Source of the DNA: Microscillaceae bacterium
GTDB lineage: Bacteria > Bacteroidota > Bacteroidia > Cytophagales > Microscillaceae
NCBI GenBank assembly: GCA_025054775.1
Contig: JANWZA010000035.1
Span: 1-55,018 of the forward strand
Reading direction: 5' to 3'
Length of the DNA stretch: 55,018 nt
The notes under the pieces are model-generated. The model worked only from the letters and a program-made list of their open reading frames with translations, did no database searches and was not told the DNA's origin. Position 1 is the first letter of the stretch. Each line of letters starts with the position of its first letter. The position numbers were made by a program, and so were the translations under genes. This document shows, in pieces, positions 34,135 to 42,659 of this stretch.

Positions 34135-35304
34135 TTAACTTTTTTCTATAGCTTGTAAAATATCTGCCCAAATATCTTCAATATGTTCTAAACCTACTGA
34201 AATCCGAATTAGCCCTTGCGTAATTCCCACTTTTGCTTGCTCCTCTGCACTTAATTTGGAGTGCGTAGTAGTAGCAGGGTGAGTTACAATGGTACGCGTA
34301 TCACCTAAATTAGAGGTAAGTGAAAGCATTCGTAAATTATCCAAAAAACACATAGCACGTTCTCTGCCTCCCTTCAATTCAAAAGTGAGCAAACCACCAC
34401 CGAGTTTCATTTGTTTTTTGGCTAATTCATATTGCGGGTGTGAGGATAAAAACGGATATTTTACACTCAAAACTTCAGGGTGCTGGGCTAACCTTTCAGC
34501 TAAAATGAGGGCATTTTGGCAATGTTTTTCCATGCGTACTGCCAAAGTTTCTAAACTTTTAGAGAGTATCCAGCCATTGAAAGGCGACATGGCAGGTCCT
34601 GTATGCCTTGCCATAAATCGCACTTCTTGAATAAGGTGTTTTTTGCCCAAAACGGCTCCCCCTAGCACCCTACCTTGTCCATCAATAAATTTAGTTGCCG
34701 AATGGGTTACAATATCTGCTCCAAGCAAAGCAGGATTTTGCAAATAGGGCGTAGCAAAACAATTATCTACATTCAAAATAAGCTGATGTTTTTTGGCAAT
34801 TTGAGCTAATTGGGCAATATCTAACACCTCTAACCCTGGATTAGAGGGCGTTTCTACAAAAATCATCTTCGTGTTTGGGCGAATGTACTGATCATAATTG
34901 TTCCAATCAGTATTATCTAAATAAGTATAGGAAATACCCCAACGTGGAAAAATTTGTGTAATAATTTGATGGGTAGAGCCAAATAAGGAACGTGAAGCCA
35001 GTAAATGGTCGCCTGCTCGTAGGAAGGAAGCCATACTCAAAAACATTGCTGCCATACCCGATGCCGTGGCTACACCATCCTCGGTATGCTCTAACAAACA
35101 AAGTTTTTGTACAAATTCATCATTGTTAGGATTAGAAAAGCGCGAGTAAATATTGCCCTCAATCTCGGAAGCAAAGAGTGCACGTGCTTGTTCTGCATCT
35201 TCAAACACAAAACTGGAGGTGGCAAAAATGGGTACAGCGTGTTCGCGTTGTTCACTGCGTAAAGTTTGGGTACGTATGGCATTAGTTTCAAAGTGTTCGT
35301 ACAT
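34135..35304 (-). CDS. metZ: O-succinylhomoserine sulfhydrylase
   Basis: 389 residues of a Cys/Met-metabolism PLP enzyme. IYSRFSNPNNDEF, TASGMAAMFLSMASFLRAGD and the PLP lysine in SATKFIDGQGRVLGG are the MetZ form; SRSLFGSTHQ is typical of MetZ rather than cystathionine gamma-synthase. It makes homocysteine from O-succinylhomoserine and sulfide for methionine synthesis. It is divergent from hisH across 103 bases. No met regulon partner is nearby. Confidence 0.9.
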   Translation of the reverse strand: MYEHFETNAIRTQTLRSEQREHAVPIFATSSFVFEDAEQARALFASEIEGNIYSRFSNPNNDEFVQKLCLLEHTEDGVATASGMAAMFLSMASFLRAGDHLLASRSLFGSTHQIITQIFPRWGISYTYLDNTDWNNYDQYIRPNTKMIFVETPSNPGLEVLDIAQLAQIAKKHQLILNVDNCFATPYLQNPALLGADIVTHSATKFIDGQGRVLGGAVLGKKHLIQEVRFMARHTGPAMSPFNGWILSKSLETLAVRMEKHCQNALILAERLAQHPEVLSVKYPFLSSHPQYELAKKQMKLGGGLLTFELKGGRERAMCFLDNLRMLSLTSNLGDTRTIVTHPATTTHSKLSAEEQAKVGITQGLIRISVGLEHIEDIWADILQAIEKS

Positions 35305-35407
35305 AGCGGTAGAGGTGTTTGAATGTAGGCAATTTTTCGTAAAATTAAACTTTTTTCATTTCTTTGCAAAAACGTTCTCTAAAAATGTTCTCTCAATCTA
35401 TCCAAGT

Positions 35408-36001
35408 GTGAAAGTAGCTATTTTACAATACAATGCAGGTAACGTGCAATCGGTACGCTTTGCTTTGGAACGACTAGGGGTTAGTCCAATAGTAACCTAT
35501 GACCAGCAAACACTGATTTCTGCAGATAAAATTATTTTTCCAGGCGTGGGCGAGGCAAGTACAGCTATGCAATTTTTGAAAGAAAAGCAATTAGATAAGT
35601 TAATTCCTACCTTAAAACAACCTTTTTTGGGCATTTGCTTAGGTATGCAACTCATGTGCAAATTTTCGGAGGAAGGAAAAACAACTTGCTTAGGGATTTT
35701 TGAGGAGACAGTACGATTATTTGACAATAGTCAAAATCTAGCTTGCAAAGTGCCGCACATAGGCTGGAATAATTTACAGAAACTCAAAAGTCCTTTATTC
35801 AAAGGGCTAAGCGAAAACTGCGAAGTCTATTTTGTGCATAGCTATTATGTTCCACTCAATTCCTACACAATTGCCCAAACAGACTACCTTGTACCGTTTA
35901 GTGCTGCTTTGCACAAAAAAAATTTTTTTGCCACACAATTTCATCCTGAAAAAAGTGCTACCGTAGGTGAGAAAATTCTACAAAATTTTCTAGAACTATA
36001 A
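35408..36001 (+). CDS. hisH: Imidazole glycerol phosphate synthase, glutaminase subunit
   Basis: 197 residues from GTG 35408 (VKVAILQYNAGNVQSVRFAL), the normal HisH length. The 85-codon upstream extension has no other support and overlaps metZ, so it is rejected. No ATG exists near the conserved start. The glutaminase triad is present: Cys in FLGICLGMQL, His and Glu in TQFHPEKS. It supplies ammonia to HisF in histidine synthesis. HisF and other his genes are absent from the window, so this copy is orphaned from the pathway cluster here. Confidence 0.9.
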   Translation: MKVAILQYNAGNVQSVRFALERLGVSPIVTYDQQTLISADKIIFPGVGEASTAMQFLKEKQLDKLIPTLKQPFLGICLGMQLMCKFSEEGKTTCLGIFEETVRLFDNSQNLACKVPHIGWNNLQKLKSPLFKGLSENCEVYFVHSYYVPLNSYTIAQTDYLVPFSAALHKKNFFATQFHPEKSATVGEKILQNFLEL

Positions 36002-36086
36002 TCTCGGCAATGTATAGCTATCTATATACATTTATACCTAAAAAACCACTTTACTAATGTGAAAAATTAACTTTTAGTAGTTTTAG
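36002..36086. other. Short inverted repeat after hisH
   Basis: AATGTATA (36009-36016) and TATACATT (36025-36032) form a weak AT-rich stem without a clear T-run. It could mark the hisH transcript end. The gap to dnaB (36002-36534) otherwise holds the remnant described next. Confidence 0.3.
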
Positions 36087-36383
36087 GTTGCATACTTTTC
36101 TTTACTATGGGCAACCATACATAACTTTTGCTTAAAAGAGCAACACAAGCTCATATCTACTGATACAACTACTCTACATTTTCATATCCAAGCTAATGGG
36201 TAAATAAAAATTCAAGATACCCAAAAAATAGCTCCATACATAAGCACGTGGAGACTAGAGAATAATCAAAAATATAGCACCTTAAACAAAAAAGAGGAAA
36301 AAGTTATTCCTATTTGCCTGATAAACAATAAGTTAGAAGTTATAAGCCCAAATAAATACAACTGCAACGTAGAACTTTTTTGA
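36087..36383 (+). pseudogene. Remnant of a secreted protein gene
   Basis: Frame open from 36087 to TGA 36381-36383 except for one in-frame TAA at 36201. It reads like protein: QHKLISTDTTTLHFHIQANG, stop, then DTQKIAPYISTWRLENNQKY and KVIPICLINNKLEVISPN. In another frame just upstream (from about 36076) are LLVVLGCILFFTMG residues of signal-peptide character. There is no intact start. It is probably a decayed small exported protein; the family was not recognised. Confidence 0.35.
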
Positions 36384-36507
36384 ACGAAAGCGATAACTAT
36401 CTTTTAATGATTTTTTTTTTGAAAAAAATATAAGTGAAAATCAAATCATTACAAATTACTTTGCTTGCCAAGTTACAATTCTTACCTAAAACTTATAGGT
36501 TGTTTTG

Positions 36508-36515
36508 TATCTTTG
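36508..36515 (+). promoter_or_regulatory. -7 box of dnaB
   Basis: TATCTTTG fits the -7 consensus 20 bases before ATG 36535. A -33 element is not clear. The box lies within the longer frame that opens at TTG 36505, arguing that translation starts at the ATG. Confidence 0.35.
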
Positions 36516-36534
36516 TGAATATTTTGACCGAACT

Positions 36535-38046
36535 ATGGCAAATACACGCACAAGAAATACGTTTGGACAGGTTTCTAATGCTAATCATTTAGGCAGACTG
36601 CAACCGCAAGCCATCGAATTAGAAGAGAGCATTTTGGGGGCTTTAATGATTGATAAAGAAGCTATTAACTTGGTAGTAGATATGCTCGTTCCCGATGCTT
36701 TTTACAAACCCGCTCACCAAGTCATTTATCAAGCTATCTTTGATTTATTTGCTAATGCCGAACCAATTGATATGTTGAGTGTAACTCAACAACTACGCAA
36801 AACGGGTAAATTAGAATTTGTAGGTAATGCCTCAGTAATTGCACGCCTCACAAGCAACGTACAGTCTTCAGCACATATTCAAGCACATGCACAAATAGTA
36901 TTAGAAAACTACCTCAAACGTCAGCTAATTAGTGTGGCTTCTGAAATTCAAACTAATGCCTTTGAAGACAATATCGATGTTTTTGAACAATTAGACAATG
37001 CCCAACAAAAATTATTTGATATTTCTGAGCAAAATATTCGAAAGAGCTATACCAAAATTTCTAATTTGCTAGAAAAGACTCTGCAAGAGATTGAAGCACG
37101 CCGCCGCCTCAAAGATGGGCTTACAGGAGTACCTACGGGTTTTATCCAATTGGACCGGCTGACCAACGGTTGGCAAAAATCGGATTTGATTATTATCGCT
37201 GCGCGCCCAAGCGTAGGAAAAACTGCCTTTGCCCTTTCTATTGCCCGTAATGCCGCTGTAGACTTCAAAAGACCCGTGGCTTTCTTTTCATTAGAAATGC
37301 CCGAGTTGCAAATTACAGAACGCCTGCTGATTGCTGAAACTGAAATTGAAAGCTATAAAATTAAAAAAGGGCAACTTTCAGAACAAGAAATGCAAATTAT
37401 TAAAGCTAAAAGCTCTATACTCAACAACGCCCCCATCTATATAGACGATACCCCTTCTATTTCCATTCTAGAACTTCGCGCTAAATGCCGTAGGCTTAAA
37501 GCTCAACACAACGTGCAACTAATATTGATTGACTATTTGCAACTTATTCGTGCTGACAATATACGAAATGTAGGCAATCGTGAGCAGGAAATTGCTTATA
37601 TCTCACGCTCACTCAAAGCTATTGCCAAAGAATTGCAAGTACCTGTAATCGCTCTCTCGCAATTAAGCCGAGATGTTGAAAAACGCGGAGGAGATAGACG
37701 CCCCCAACTTTCCGATTTACGAGAATCAGGAAGCATTGAACAAGATGCTGACATAGTCATTTTCTTGTATCGTCCTGAATGCCACGGCATTACTCAAGAT
37801 ATGGAAGGCAACAGTACCCAAGGATATGTAGAACTCGTAGTAGCAAAACATCGAAACGGAGCCCTAGACAATATTCCACTACAATACGTAGCAAAATATC
37901 TCAAATATGTTGAAACTCCCTCAGAAAATACTTTTACTAAACATACATCCCAAGAATTTAACAATAGAGCAAATGAATTAGAAAGTAGAGTGAATACCTT
38001 GCGACCTTCGCAACGATTTAACCAAGAAGACGAGCCTCCATTCTAA
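36535..38046 (+). CDS. dnaB: Replicative DNA helicase DnaB
   Basis: 503 residues from ATG 36535 (MANTRTRNTFGQVSN). The N-terminal primase-interacting domain begins PQAIELEESILGALMIDKEA. The RecA-like core has Walker A AARPSVGKTAFALS, Walker B LILIDYLQLI and the linker/finger motif SRSLKAIAKELQVPVIALSQLSRDVE. It unwinds DNA ahead of the replication fork as a hexamer. The C-terminus has a polar tail of about 50 residues (TLRPSQRFNQEDEPPF). No intein is present. Confidence 0.96.
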   Translation: MANTRTRNTFGQVSNANHLGRLQPQAIELEESILGALMIDKEAINLVVDMLVPDAFYKPAHQVIYQAIFDLFANAEPIDMLSVTQQLRKTGKLEFVGNASVIARLTSNVQSSAHIQAHAQIVLENYLKRQLISVASEIQTNAFEDNIDVFEQLDNAQQKLFDISEQNIRKSYTKISNLLEKTLQEIEARRRLKDGLTGVPTGFIQLDRLTNGWQKSDLIIIAARPSVGKTAFALSIARNAAVDFKRPVAFFSLEMPELQITERLLIAETEIESYKIKKGQLSEQEMQIIKAKSSILNNAPIYIDDTPSISILELRAKCRRLKAQHNVQLILIDYLQLIRADNIRNVGNREQEIAYISRSLKAIAKELQVPVIALSQLSRDVEKRGGDRRPQLSDLRESGSIEQDADIVIFLYRPECHGITQDMEGNSTQGYVELVVAKHRNGALDNIPLQYVAKYLKYVETPSENTFTKHTSQEFNNRANELESRVNTLRPSQRFNQEDEPPF

Positions 38047-38218
38047 ATTAATGGTAAAGATAACTACCAAGTTTACCCCTATTTGCAGGAACTTTCACCT
38101 TGTATGTAAGAAAGTTTAGGTTTTTTTGCTAACTTTGCGTACCTCTTTACAATAAGAAAGAAAACGCTTTTCTATTAAGACATGAATATATCATCTACTT
38201 TCATTTTGTATAGTTTTT

Positions 38219-38929
38219 ATGAAATACAAACGTATTTTACTCAAATTGAGTGGAGAAGCACTGCAAGGCGATAAACAATATGGGATAGACCCTAAAATGC
38301 TCAAACAATATGCCCAAGAAATCAAAGAGATAGTAAACTATGGGATAGAGGTGGCTATTGTTATTGGAGGAGGTAACATTTTTAGAGGAGGACAAGCTGA
38401 AGGAGTAGGGCTGGAACGAGTGCAAGGTGATTACATGGGCATGTTAGCCACACTTATCAATGGTATGGCTCTACAGAGTGCCTTGGAGAGTATCGGTGTC
38501 TACACAAGACTTATGTCTGCTATTAAAGTAGAGCAAATTTGTGAACCTTTTATCCGTAGGCGAGCTATTCGGCATATGGAAAAAGGGCGAGTAGTCATCT
38601 TCGGAGCAGGAACAGGAAACCCTTACTTTACTACAGACTCCGCCGCAAGCTTGCGAGCTATTGAAATCGGGGCAGAAGTAGTACTCAAAGGTACACGGGT
38701 AGATGGTGTTTATACAGCAGACCCAGAAAAGTTCGTAGATGCAGAACGATTTACTAATATCTCTTTTGATCAAGTATACCAAATGGGCCTAAGTATCATG
38801 GATATGACCGCTTTTACGCTTTGCAAAGAAAACAACCTACCTATTATTGTGTTTGATATGAATAAAAAAGGTAACCTATTGCGTATCGTGCAAGGCGAAG
38901 AGGTAGGTACGCTCATTACTATGGATTAA
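38219..38929 (+). CDS. pyrH: UMP kinase
   Basis: 236 residues, standard size. [32 protein letters not shown] and [17 protein letters not shown] are the bacterial hexameric UMP kinase motifs. It phosphorylates UMP to UDP with ATP for pyrimidine nucleotide supply. As often in bacteria it lies just upstream of frr on the same strand, 142 bases away here; rpsB and tsf are not in the window. Confidence 0.96.
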   Translation: MKYKRILLKLSGEALQGDKQYGIDPKMLKQYAQEIKEIVNYGIEVAIVIGGGNIFRGGQAEGVGLERVQGDYMGMLATLINGMALQSALESIGVYTRLMSAIKVEQICEPFIRRRAIRHMEKGRVVIFGAGTGNPYFTTDSAASLRAIEIGAEVVLKGTRVDGVYTADPEKFVDAERFTNISFDQVYQMGLSIMDMTAFTLCKENNLPIIVFDMNKKGNLLRIVQGEEVGTLITMD

Positions 38930-39071
38930 AAAACATAGACGCTTTAATTATTTATTAGTACAATTCTTTTCTTTTCTTACTTTGAAATATATTTACTTAA
39001 AGGAATATTCTATTTTCAATCCTATTTCGTTGTAACCTTTACTTTTTACCCAAAACTTTACCTATTGGTTT

Positions 39072-39635
39072 ATGGAAGATGAAATTCAAATGTTTTTAGA
39101 GGAAGCTAAACAACTTATGGAGAAAGCCGTAGTGCATACTAACCAAGAGCTCTTAAAAATTCGTGTAGGGAAGGCGATGCCCTCTATGCTCGACGGAATT
39201 AAAGCCGATTATTACGGTGTAGAAACACCAATTTCGCAAATGGCTTCCATTACTACCCTTGATGCACGCACCTTAGCTGTTAAGCCTTTTGAAAAGAAAT
39301 TTATTGCCGAAATTGAGAAAGCTATTCGTGATAGCGACCTCGGCGTAAATCCACAAAATGATGGAGAAATAATTAGAGTGGTTATCCCTCCTATGACCGA
39401 AGAGCGTCGCAAACAGTTAGTAAAGCAAGTAAAACAAGAGGTAGAAAATGGTAAAATAAGTATTCGTAACATTCGTAAGGATACGAATGAAAGCCTTAGA
39501 AAGCTACAGAAAGAGGGAGCTTCAGAAGATGCAATTAAAGTGGCTGAGGAGAAAGTGCAAAAACTTACAGACAGTTTTATTGCCAAAGCTGACGAATTAT
39601 TGGCTAAAAAAGAAGCCGAACTTATGACAATCTAA
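39072..39635 (+). CDS. frr: Ribosome recycling factor
   Basis: 187 residues, standard size. The first helix ends ELLKIRVGKAMPSMLDGI, then VETPISQMASITTLDARTLA and the C-terminal helices IRNIRKDTNESLRKLQKEG. It splits post-termination ribosomes with EF-G. Ends before a strong intrinsic terminator. Confidence 0.96.
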   Translation: MEDEIQMFLEEAKQLMEKAVVHTNQELLKIRVGKAMPSMLDGIKADYYGVETPISQMASITTLDARTLAVKPFEKKFIAEIEKAIRDSDLGVNPQNDGEIIRVVIPPMTEERRKQLVKQVKQEVENGKISIRNIRKDTNESLRKLQKEGASEDAIKVAEEKVQKLTDSFIAKADELLAKKEAELMTI

Positions 39636-39642
39636 AAAACTT

Positions 39643-39681
39643 GCTTTCCAAATTTCATGAATTTGGAAAGCCCTTTTCTTT
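39643..39681. terminator. Bidirectional intrinsic terminator after frr
   Basis: Perfect 12-base arms, GCTTTCCAAATT (39643-39654) and AATTTGGAAAGC (39660-39671), with a 5-base loop. The plus side is followed by CCTTTTCTTT and the minus side by a six-T run (complement of 39635-39640). It can end frr transcripts and any minus-strand transcript from the 39.9-40.8 kb genes. Confidence 0.8.
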
Positions 39682-39900
39682 AAATTAGAGCAGAAAAATA
39701 GTTAAGCCAACTTGATAGCTTCCTTCTTGGCCTTGATAGCTTCCTTCTTGGCTGGGTTTCCCTTTGTTCAATCAAAATCTTACAACGTTCTGGGTTAGCC
39801 TCTGCAGTGAGACAAATACGCCCTAATTTTTCAGCTTCTAACAAATCTAACTTTTGTTTGAAAAGGTAATTTTGGCCTTATTAAAAAGGCTTTTTAGGGC
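39680..39900 (-). pseudogene. Frameshifted small gene remnant with AKKEAIK repeats
   Basis: Read on the minus strand, the pieces KLDLLEAEKLGRICLTAEAN (then PERCKILIEQ) and GNPAKKEAIKAKKEAIKLA are protein-like but lie in different frames. Adding one A in the A-run at 39763-39765 joins them to the TAA at 39704-39702, and adding one A in the run at 39852-39855 joins on an upstream piece, FNKAKITFSNK. No start codon is found before the neighbouring gene's stop. It may be a decayed gene or an assembly with homopolymer indels. The family is unknown. Confidence 0.4.
39711..39752 (-). repeat. Two perfect 21-bp tandem repeats
   Basis: Two identical 21-base units lie directly next to each other. Their length is a multiple of three, and on the minus strand each encodes AKKEAIK in the frame that ends at TAA 39702. 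This supports a coding origin for the surrounding remnant. Confidence 0.75.
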
Positions 39901-39908
39901 TTAATCGC

Positions 39909-40292
39909 TTATTGCATCTGAGTAGGTTCTGGTTTTTGCTTTTTTTTAAGCCAAAGAGAGCGAATACTAAACCCAAATAAGGCCCCAAAAGCACCTACTA
40001 ATCCTCCTAAAATACTGGTAACCAAGAGCATATATTCGCTATTAGGCAATGAAAAAAGCTTAGCCATTTTACCTGCTAAAAGCCCTTCGTTTTGCAAATT
40101 GAGCAGGAAGGCATAAGCCAACCAAACCAAAGCTACGGCAAAAAAACCTCCGAAGAAAGCCCGCCAGCCATTACTACTCAAAAGCAAAGCCCATACTGCG
40201 GGAACAGCCATGGCTAGCCACCAATCATTCAAAAAGTACTGACTAACTGCCAAACTAATAGCTACTAATAAGAAAAACAACATATGGCTCAA
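39909..40292 (-). CDS. Hypothetical integral membrane protein
   Basis: 127 residues with three to four membrane helices (about 4-18, 22-38, 45-67 and 85-110) and a basic, polar tail KKKQKPEPTQMQ. The last helix is Gly/Ala-rich (TSILGGLVGAFGALFGFSIR). Family not recognised. A second Met at residue 4 is an alternative start. It follows the SixA-like gene on the same strand with a 58-base gap, so co-transcription is possible. Confidence 0.6.
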   Translation of the reverse strand: MSHMLFFLLVAISLAVSQYFLNDWWLAMAVPAVWALLLSSNGWRAFFGGFFAVALVWLAYAFLLNLQNEGLLAGKMAKLFSLPNSEYMLLVTSILGGLVGAFGALFGFSIRSLWLKKKQKPEPTQMQ

Positions 40293-40350
40293 CTATTTTA
40301 TGATAAAAAGAAACTATTTACAAAATAAATAGGGCTTTCAAATTAATTAT

Positions 40351-40848
40351 TTACGATGAAATTTCTGTTGGTCTTCTGTTCCAAACTATTTTAGCAATGC
40401 CTTCATGAATTTGTTGCCAGTCGTCAATAGAAAGTTCTAGTAATACAGTTTCACAGGTGGCAAGTGTGGCATAGCGGCTTGGAATAAAATAATTGACTAA
40501 CTCTGAAATAGCAGGGTTGTGCCCTATGAGGGCTACTCTACTTATATCGTTAGGTATGTTATGTATCAATTCTAATAAATGATTGAGATGTGCTGCATAG
40601 ATAGTAGGCTGGAAAATAATATGCTCTTTGCTAATATCAAGCACATCAGCAATTACTTTTGCTGTTTCAGTAGTACGCTTAGCAGGGCTAACATAAAATT
40701 TCTCTACCAAGATTCTACTATCCTTTAAGGCTTTACCTATCTCTAAGGCTTCACTAATGCCTGTCTTTTTTAGAGGTCTGTCAAAATCAGCTTGAAATGG
40801 TTCAATATCCTTAGCTTTAGCATGGCGAATAACTAAAAGGTATTTCAT
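40351..40848 (-). CDS. sixA: SixA-like histidine phosphatase
   Basis: 165 residues of the histidine-phosphatase (phosphoglycerate-mutase-like) superfamily in its short form. The catalytic RHG-type motif is LLVIRHAKAKD (Arg8-His9) and the second His is in VALIGHNPAISELV. SPAKRTTETAKVI is the usual third motif. SixA dephosphorylates phosphohistidine on signalling proteins such as HPt domains or PTS NPr in E. coli; the substrate here is unknown. Confidence 0.85.
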   Translation of the reverse strand: MKYLLVIRHAKAKDIEPFQADFDRPLKKTGISEALEIGKALKDSRILVEKFYVSPAKRTTETAKVIADVLDISKEHIIFQPTIYAAHLNHLLELIHNIPNDISRVALIGHNPAISELVNYFIPSRYATLATCETVLLELSIDDWQQIHEGIAKIVWNRRPTEISS

Positions 40849-41151
40849 TTACATTGACCTATTATTAGTTTTGACAAAACTTATTAGATTATGTTCTGCA
40901 AAAGTAATAAAAAATTCTGAGTTAGAGTAAACGAATTTATTTAGCTGTTATTTGTTTTAGTCAGAATTTAGGGAGTACTTTTCATTAAATACGTCAAGGA
41001 TTGAAAGAGCAAACCCGAGGAGTTGAGAGCTGAGCACCGAAGCTTAGCGAAGCCCTCTGCAAAAGCCTGCTCCCCTACCCTTTGAGTAATAAGAAAAAAA
41101 GGCAAAAAGAAAGCTCAAAAAACTTAAAACTTGAAAACAAAGACATTCTGC
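40849..41151. other. Intergenic region with interspersed repeat
   Basis: The 303 bases hold copy B of the repeat in the middle and AT-rich sequence either side. No promoter or gene was recognised. Confidence 0.4.
40976..41102 (+). repeat. Interspersed intergenic element, copy B
   Basis: Plus-strand copy with TACTTTTC, AGGATTGAAAGAGCAA, a 20-base variable segment, AGCACCGAAGC, TAGCGAAGCCCT, GCAAA, CCCTTTGAG and GAAAAAAAGG. Copy A at 28261-28379 (minus strand) has the same order and the same 20-base spacing. The variable part differs almost completely. The frame that is open through copy A has three stops here. Confidence 0.7.
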
Positions 41152-42537
41152 TTAAATCTTCACGAATTTCAAATTAGGTTTAGGCATCTGTGGGTTGAGG
41201 TATTGGTTAATAAACAAAGCTGCCCCAATGGCAATACCTTCAGGAATATCAGCAACTAATATAGTAGCTTCATTGTATATTTCTTTCAAGGTATTCAAAA
41301 ATACCTCATTTTTGGCATAGCCTCCATCAACCACGATGTTCTCAGGGAAACGCTTTTTAACAGTAATATCAATAGATGGTTTAAGATACATTACCATATC
41401 AAAGAAAAAGCGATGATAGGCCTCTTCGTAATTTTCAAAGACAGAGAGATTCCAATCCTCGGTAGTCTCCTCTTTTTTGATAGTTCCCTCTTCAGTAAAA
41501 AAATGAGGTTTTAATTTTTTATCCAAGTTGTCCTCTTCGGCTTGTGCTTTTTCAAAGAGGTCAAAATCAAATTTTACGGATTTGAAATAGTCTATAGGCT
41601 TATCAAAATGTTTTGCCATACGTTCAGTTTGGTAGGCGTGTTCATTTCCCAAGAAGAAGCGTGCAGAGCGGATACCTCGCCCTTGAACGGTCATGTAAAG
41701 CAAGCAATCTCGCAGCAGGTCTTCAGGTTTGAGCGGAGCATATTCAAAGGGATTGAGTGTGATGCACCAAGTACCTGTAAATGAGAGTAATAAGAAACTT
41801 TTTTCTAACATATATAAGTAGGTACGAAGCGAGGAAGAGCTATCGTGAATACCCGTTCCGATAGGAATTTGCACACCGTTATATTCCTTATAATCAATTA
41901 CAGGGCTTGTGGCAAAGTCAGGTAAGATGTTAATAATACCCTCATCCTTAATCCATTGGTGGTAGTCGCGTTTTTTGAAGTTCCACATAGCTGTATGGCA
42001 ACCGATGCTAGTATACTCCGTAGTTACTTTTCCTGTAAAGAGGTGTGCCATGTATTGAGGAAAGTGCAAAGTATAGCGAATACGCTCAAAAAGATGAGGT
42101 TTTTTGTATTTAAGCCAATAAATTTGTAAACCTGAATTGAGCATACCTAATGGTGGAGAGCAGGTTTCTAGGGCGAAATCTAGGGGGTTACCATAGGTAG
42201 CATGAAATTGCTCGTGTAAGTCTTTTGGAAATTCTTTGAGATAAGAGTAAAGTGGTGTAACGTCATTGCCCTGCTCGTCAATATGCATGAGCGTAGCTCC
42301 ATAAGTAGTAAAATTTAAGGCTTTAACTTGAAAGCGGCTATCGGCTAAAAGTTCGTTCCAAGTATCTATTGCCCATTGCTTAATAAATTGTAAGTCATCA
42401 GCAGGAAAGCCGTCATCATCTTGTACTTTTTCACAACGTGCTGAATAGATGTGCACAACTTGAAACTGCTCGTCAAAAAGTACTAATTTTTTATTTATGT
42501 TGCCAATATCAAAAACAGCAGTTACGGGTGTTTTCAT
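41152..42537 (-). CDS. FGGY-family carbohydrate kinase
   Basis: 461 residues of the FGGY (glycerol/xylulose/rhamnulo-kinase) sugar kinase family. The N-terminal phosphate loop is VFDIGNINKKLVLFD and LNFTTYGATLMHID follows. The catalytic region is IGTGIHDSSSSL, and LLSFTGTWCITLNPF and IVVDGGYAKNEVFL form the ATP side. The Asp in GIHDSSS is the likely general base. It phosphorylates a sugar or ketose; the substrate is not evident and no isomerase, aldolase or transporter is adjacent, so it is an orphan kinase gene. Confidence 0.82.
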   Translation of the reverse strand: MKTPVTAVFDIGNINKKLVLFDEQFQVVHIYSARCEKVQDDDGFPADDLQFIKQWAIDTWNELLADSRFQVKALNFTTYGATLMHIDEQGNDVTPLYSYLKEFPKDLHEQFHATYGNPLDFALETCSPPLGMLNSGLQIYWLKYKKPHLFERIRYTLHFPQYMAHLFTGKVTTEYTSIGCHTAMWNFKKRDYHQWIKDEGIINILPDFATSPVIDYKEYNGVQIPIGTGIHDSSSSLRTYLYMLEKSFLLLSFTGTWCITLNPFEYAPLKPEDLLRDCLLYMTVQGRGIRSARFFLGNEHAYQTERMAKHFDKPIDYFKSVKFDFDLFEKAQAEEDNLDKKLKPHFFTEEGTIKKEETTEDWNLSVFENYEEAYHRFFFDMVMYLKPSIDITVKKRFPENIVVDGGYAKNEVFLNTLKEIYNEATILVADIPEGIAIGAALFINQYLNPQMPKPNLKFVKI

Positions 42538-42659
42538 ATCAAATTTTGAAAAGTTAAAGGATATACAAAGCTAAAAAGAAAATATAAGTTAGCAAATTTA
42601 TATGTCAATTTAGGGGAATGAACAGGTAATAAATTTTTGAAGTGCATACTTGTTTTGGG

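Noticed and set aside
35153-35407. 85-codon N-terminal extension of hisH
   Set aside because: It overlaps metZ antisense, lacks HisH similarity, and the family starts at the GTG at 35408.
35385-35411. Nine-codon mini-ORF overlapping the hisH GTG
   Set aside because: Too short to judge; it could be a leader peptide but nothing else supports it.
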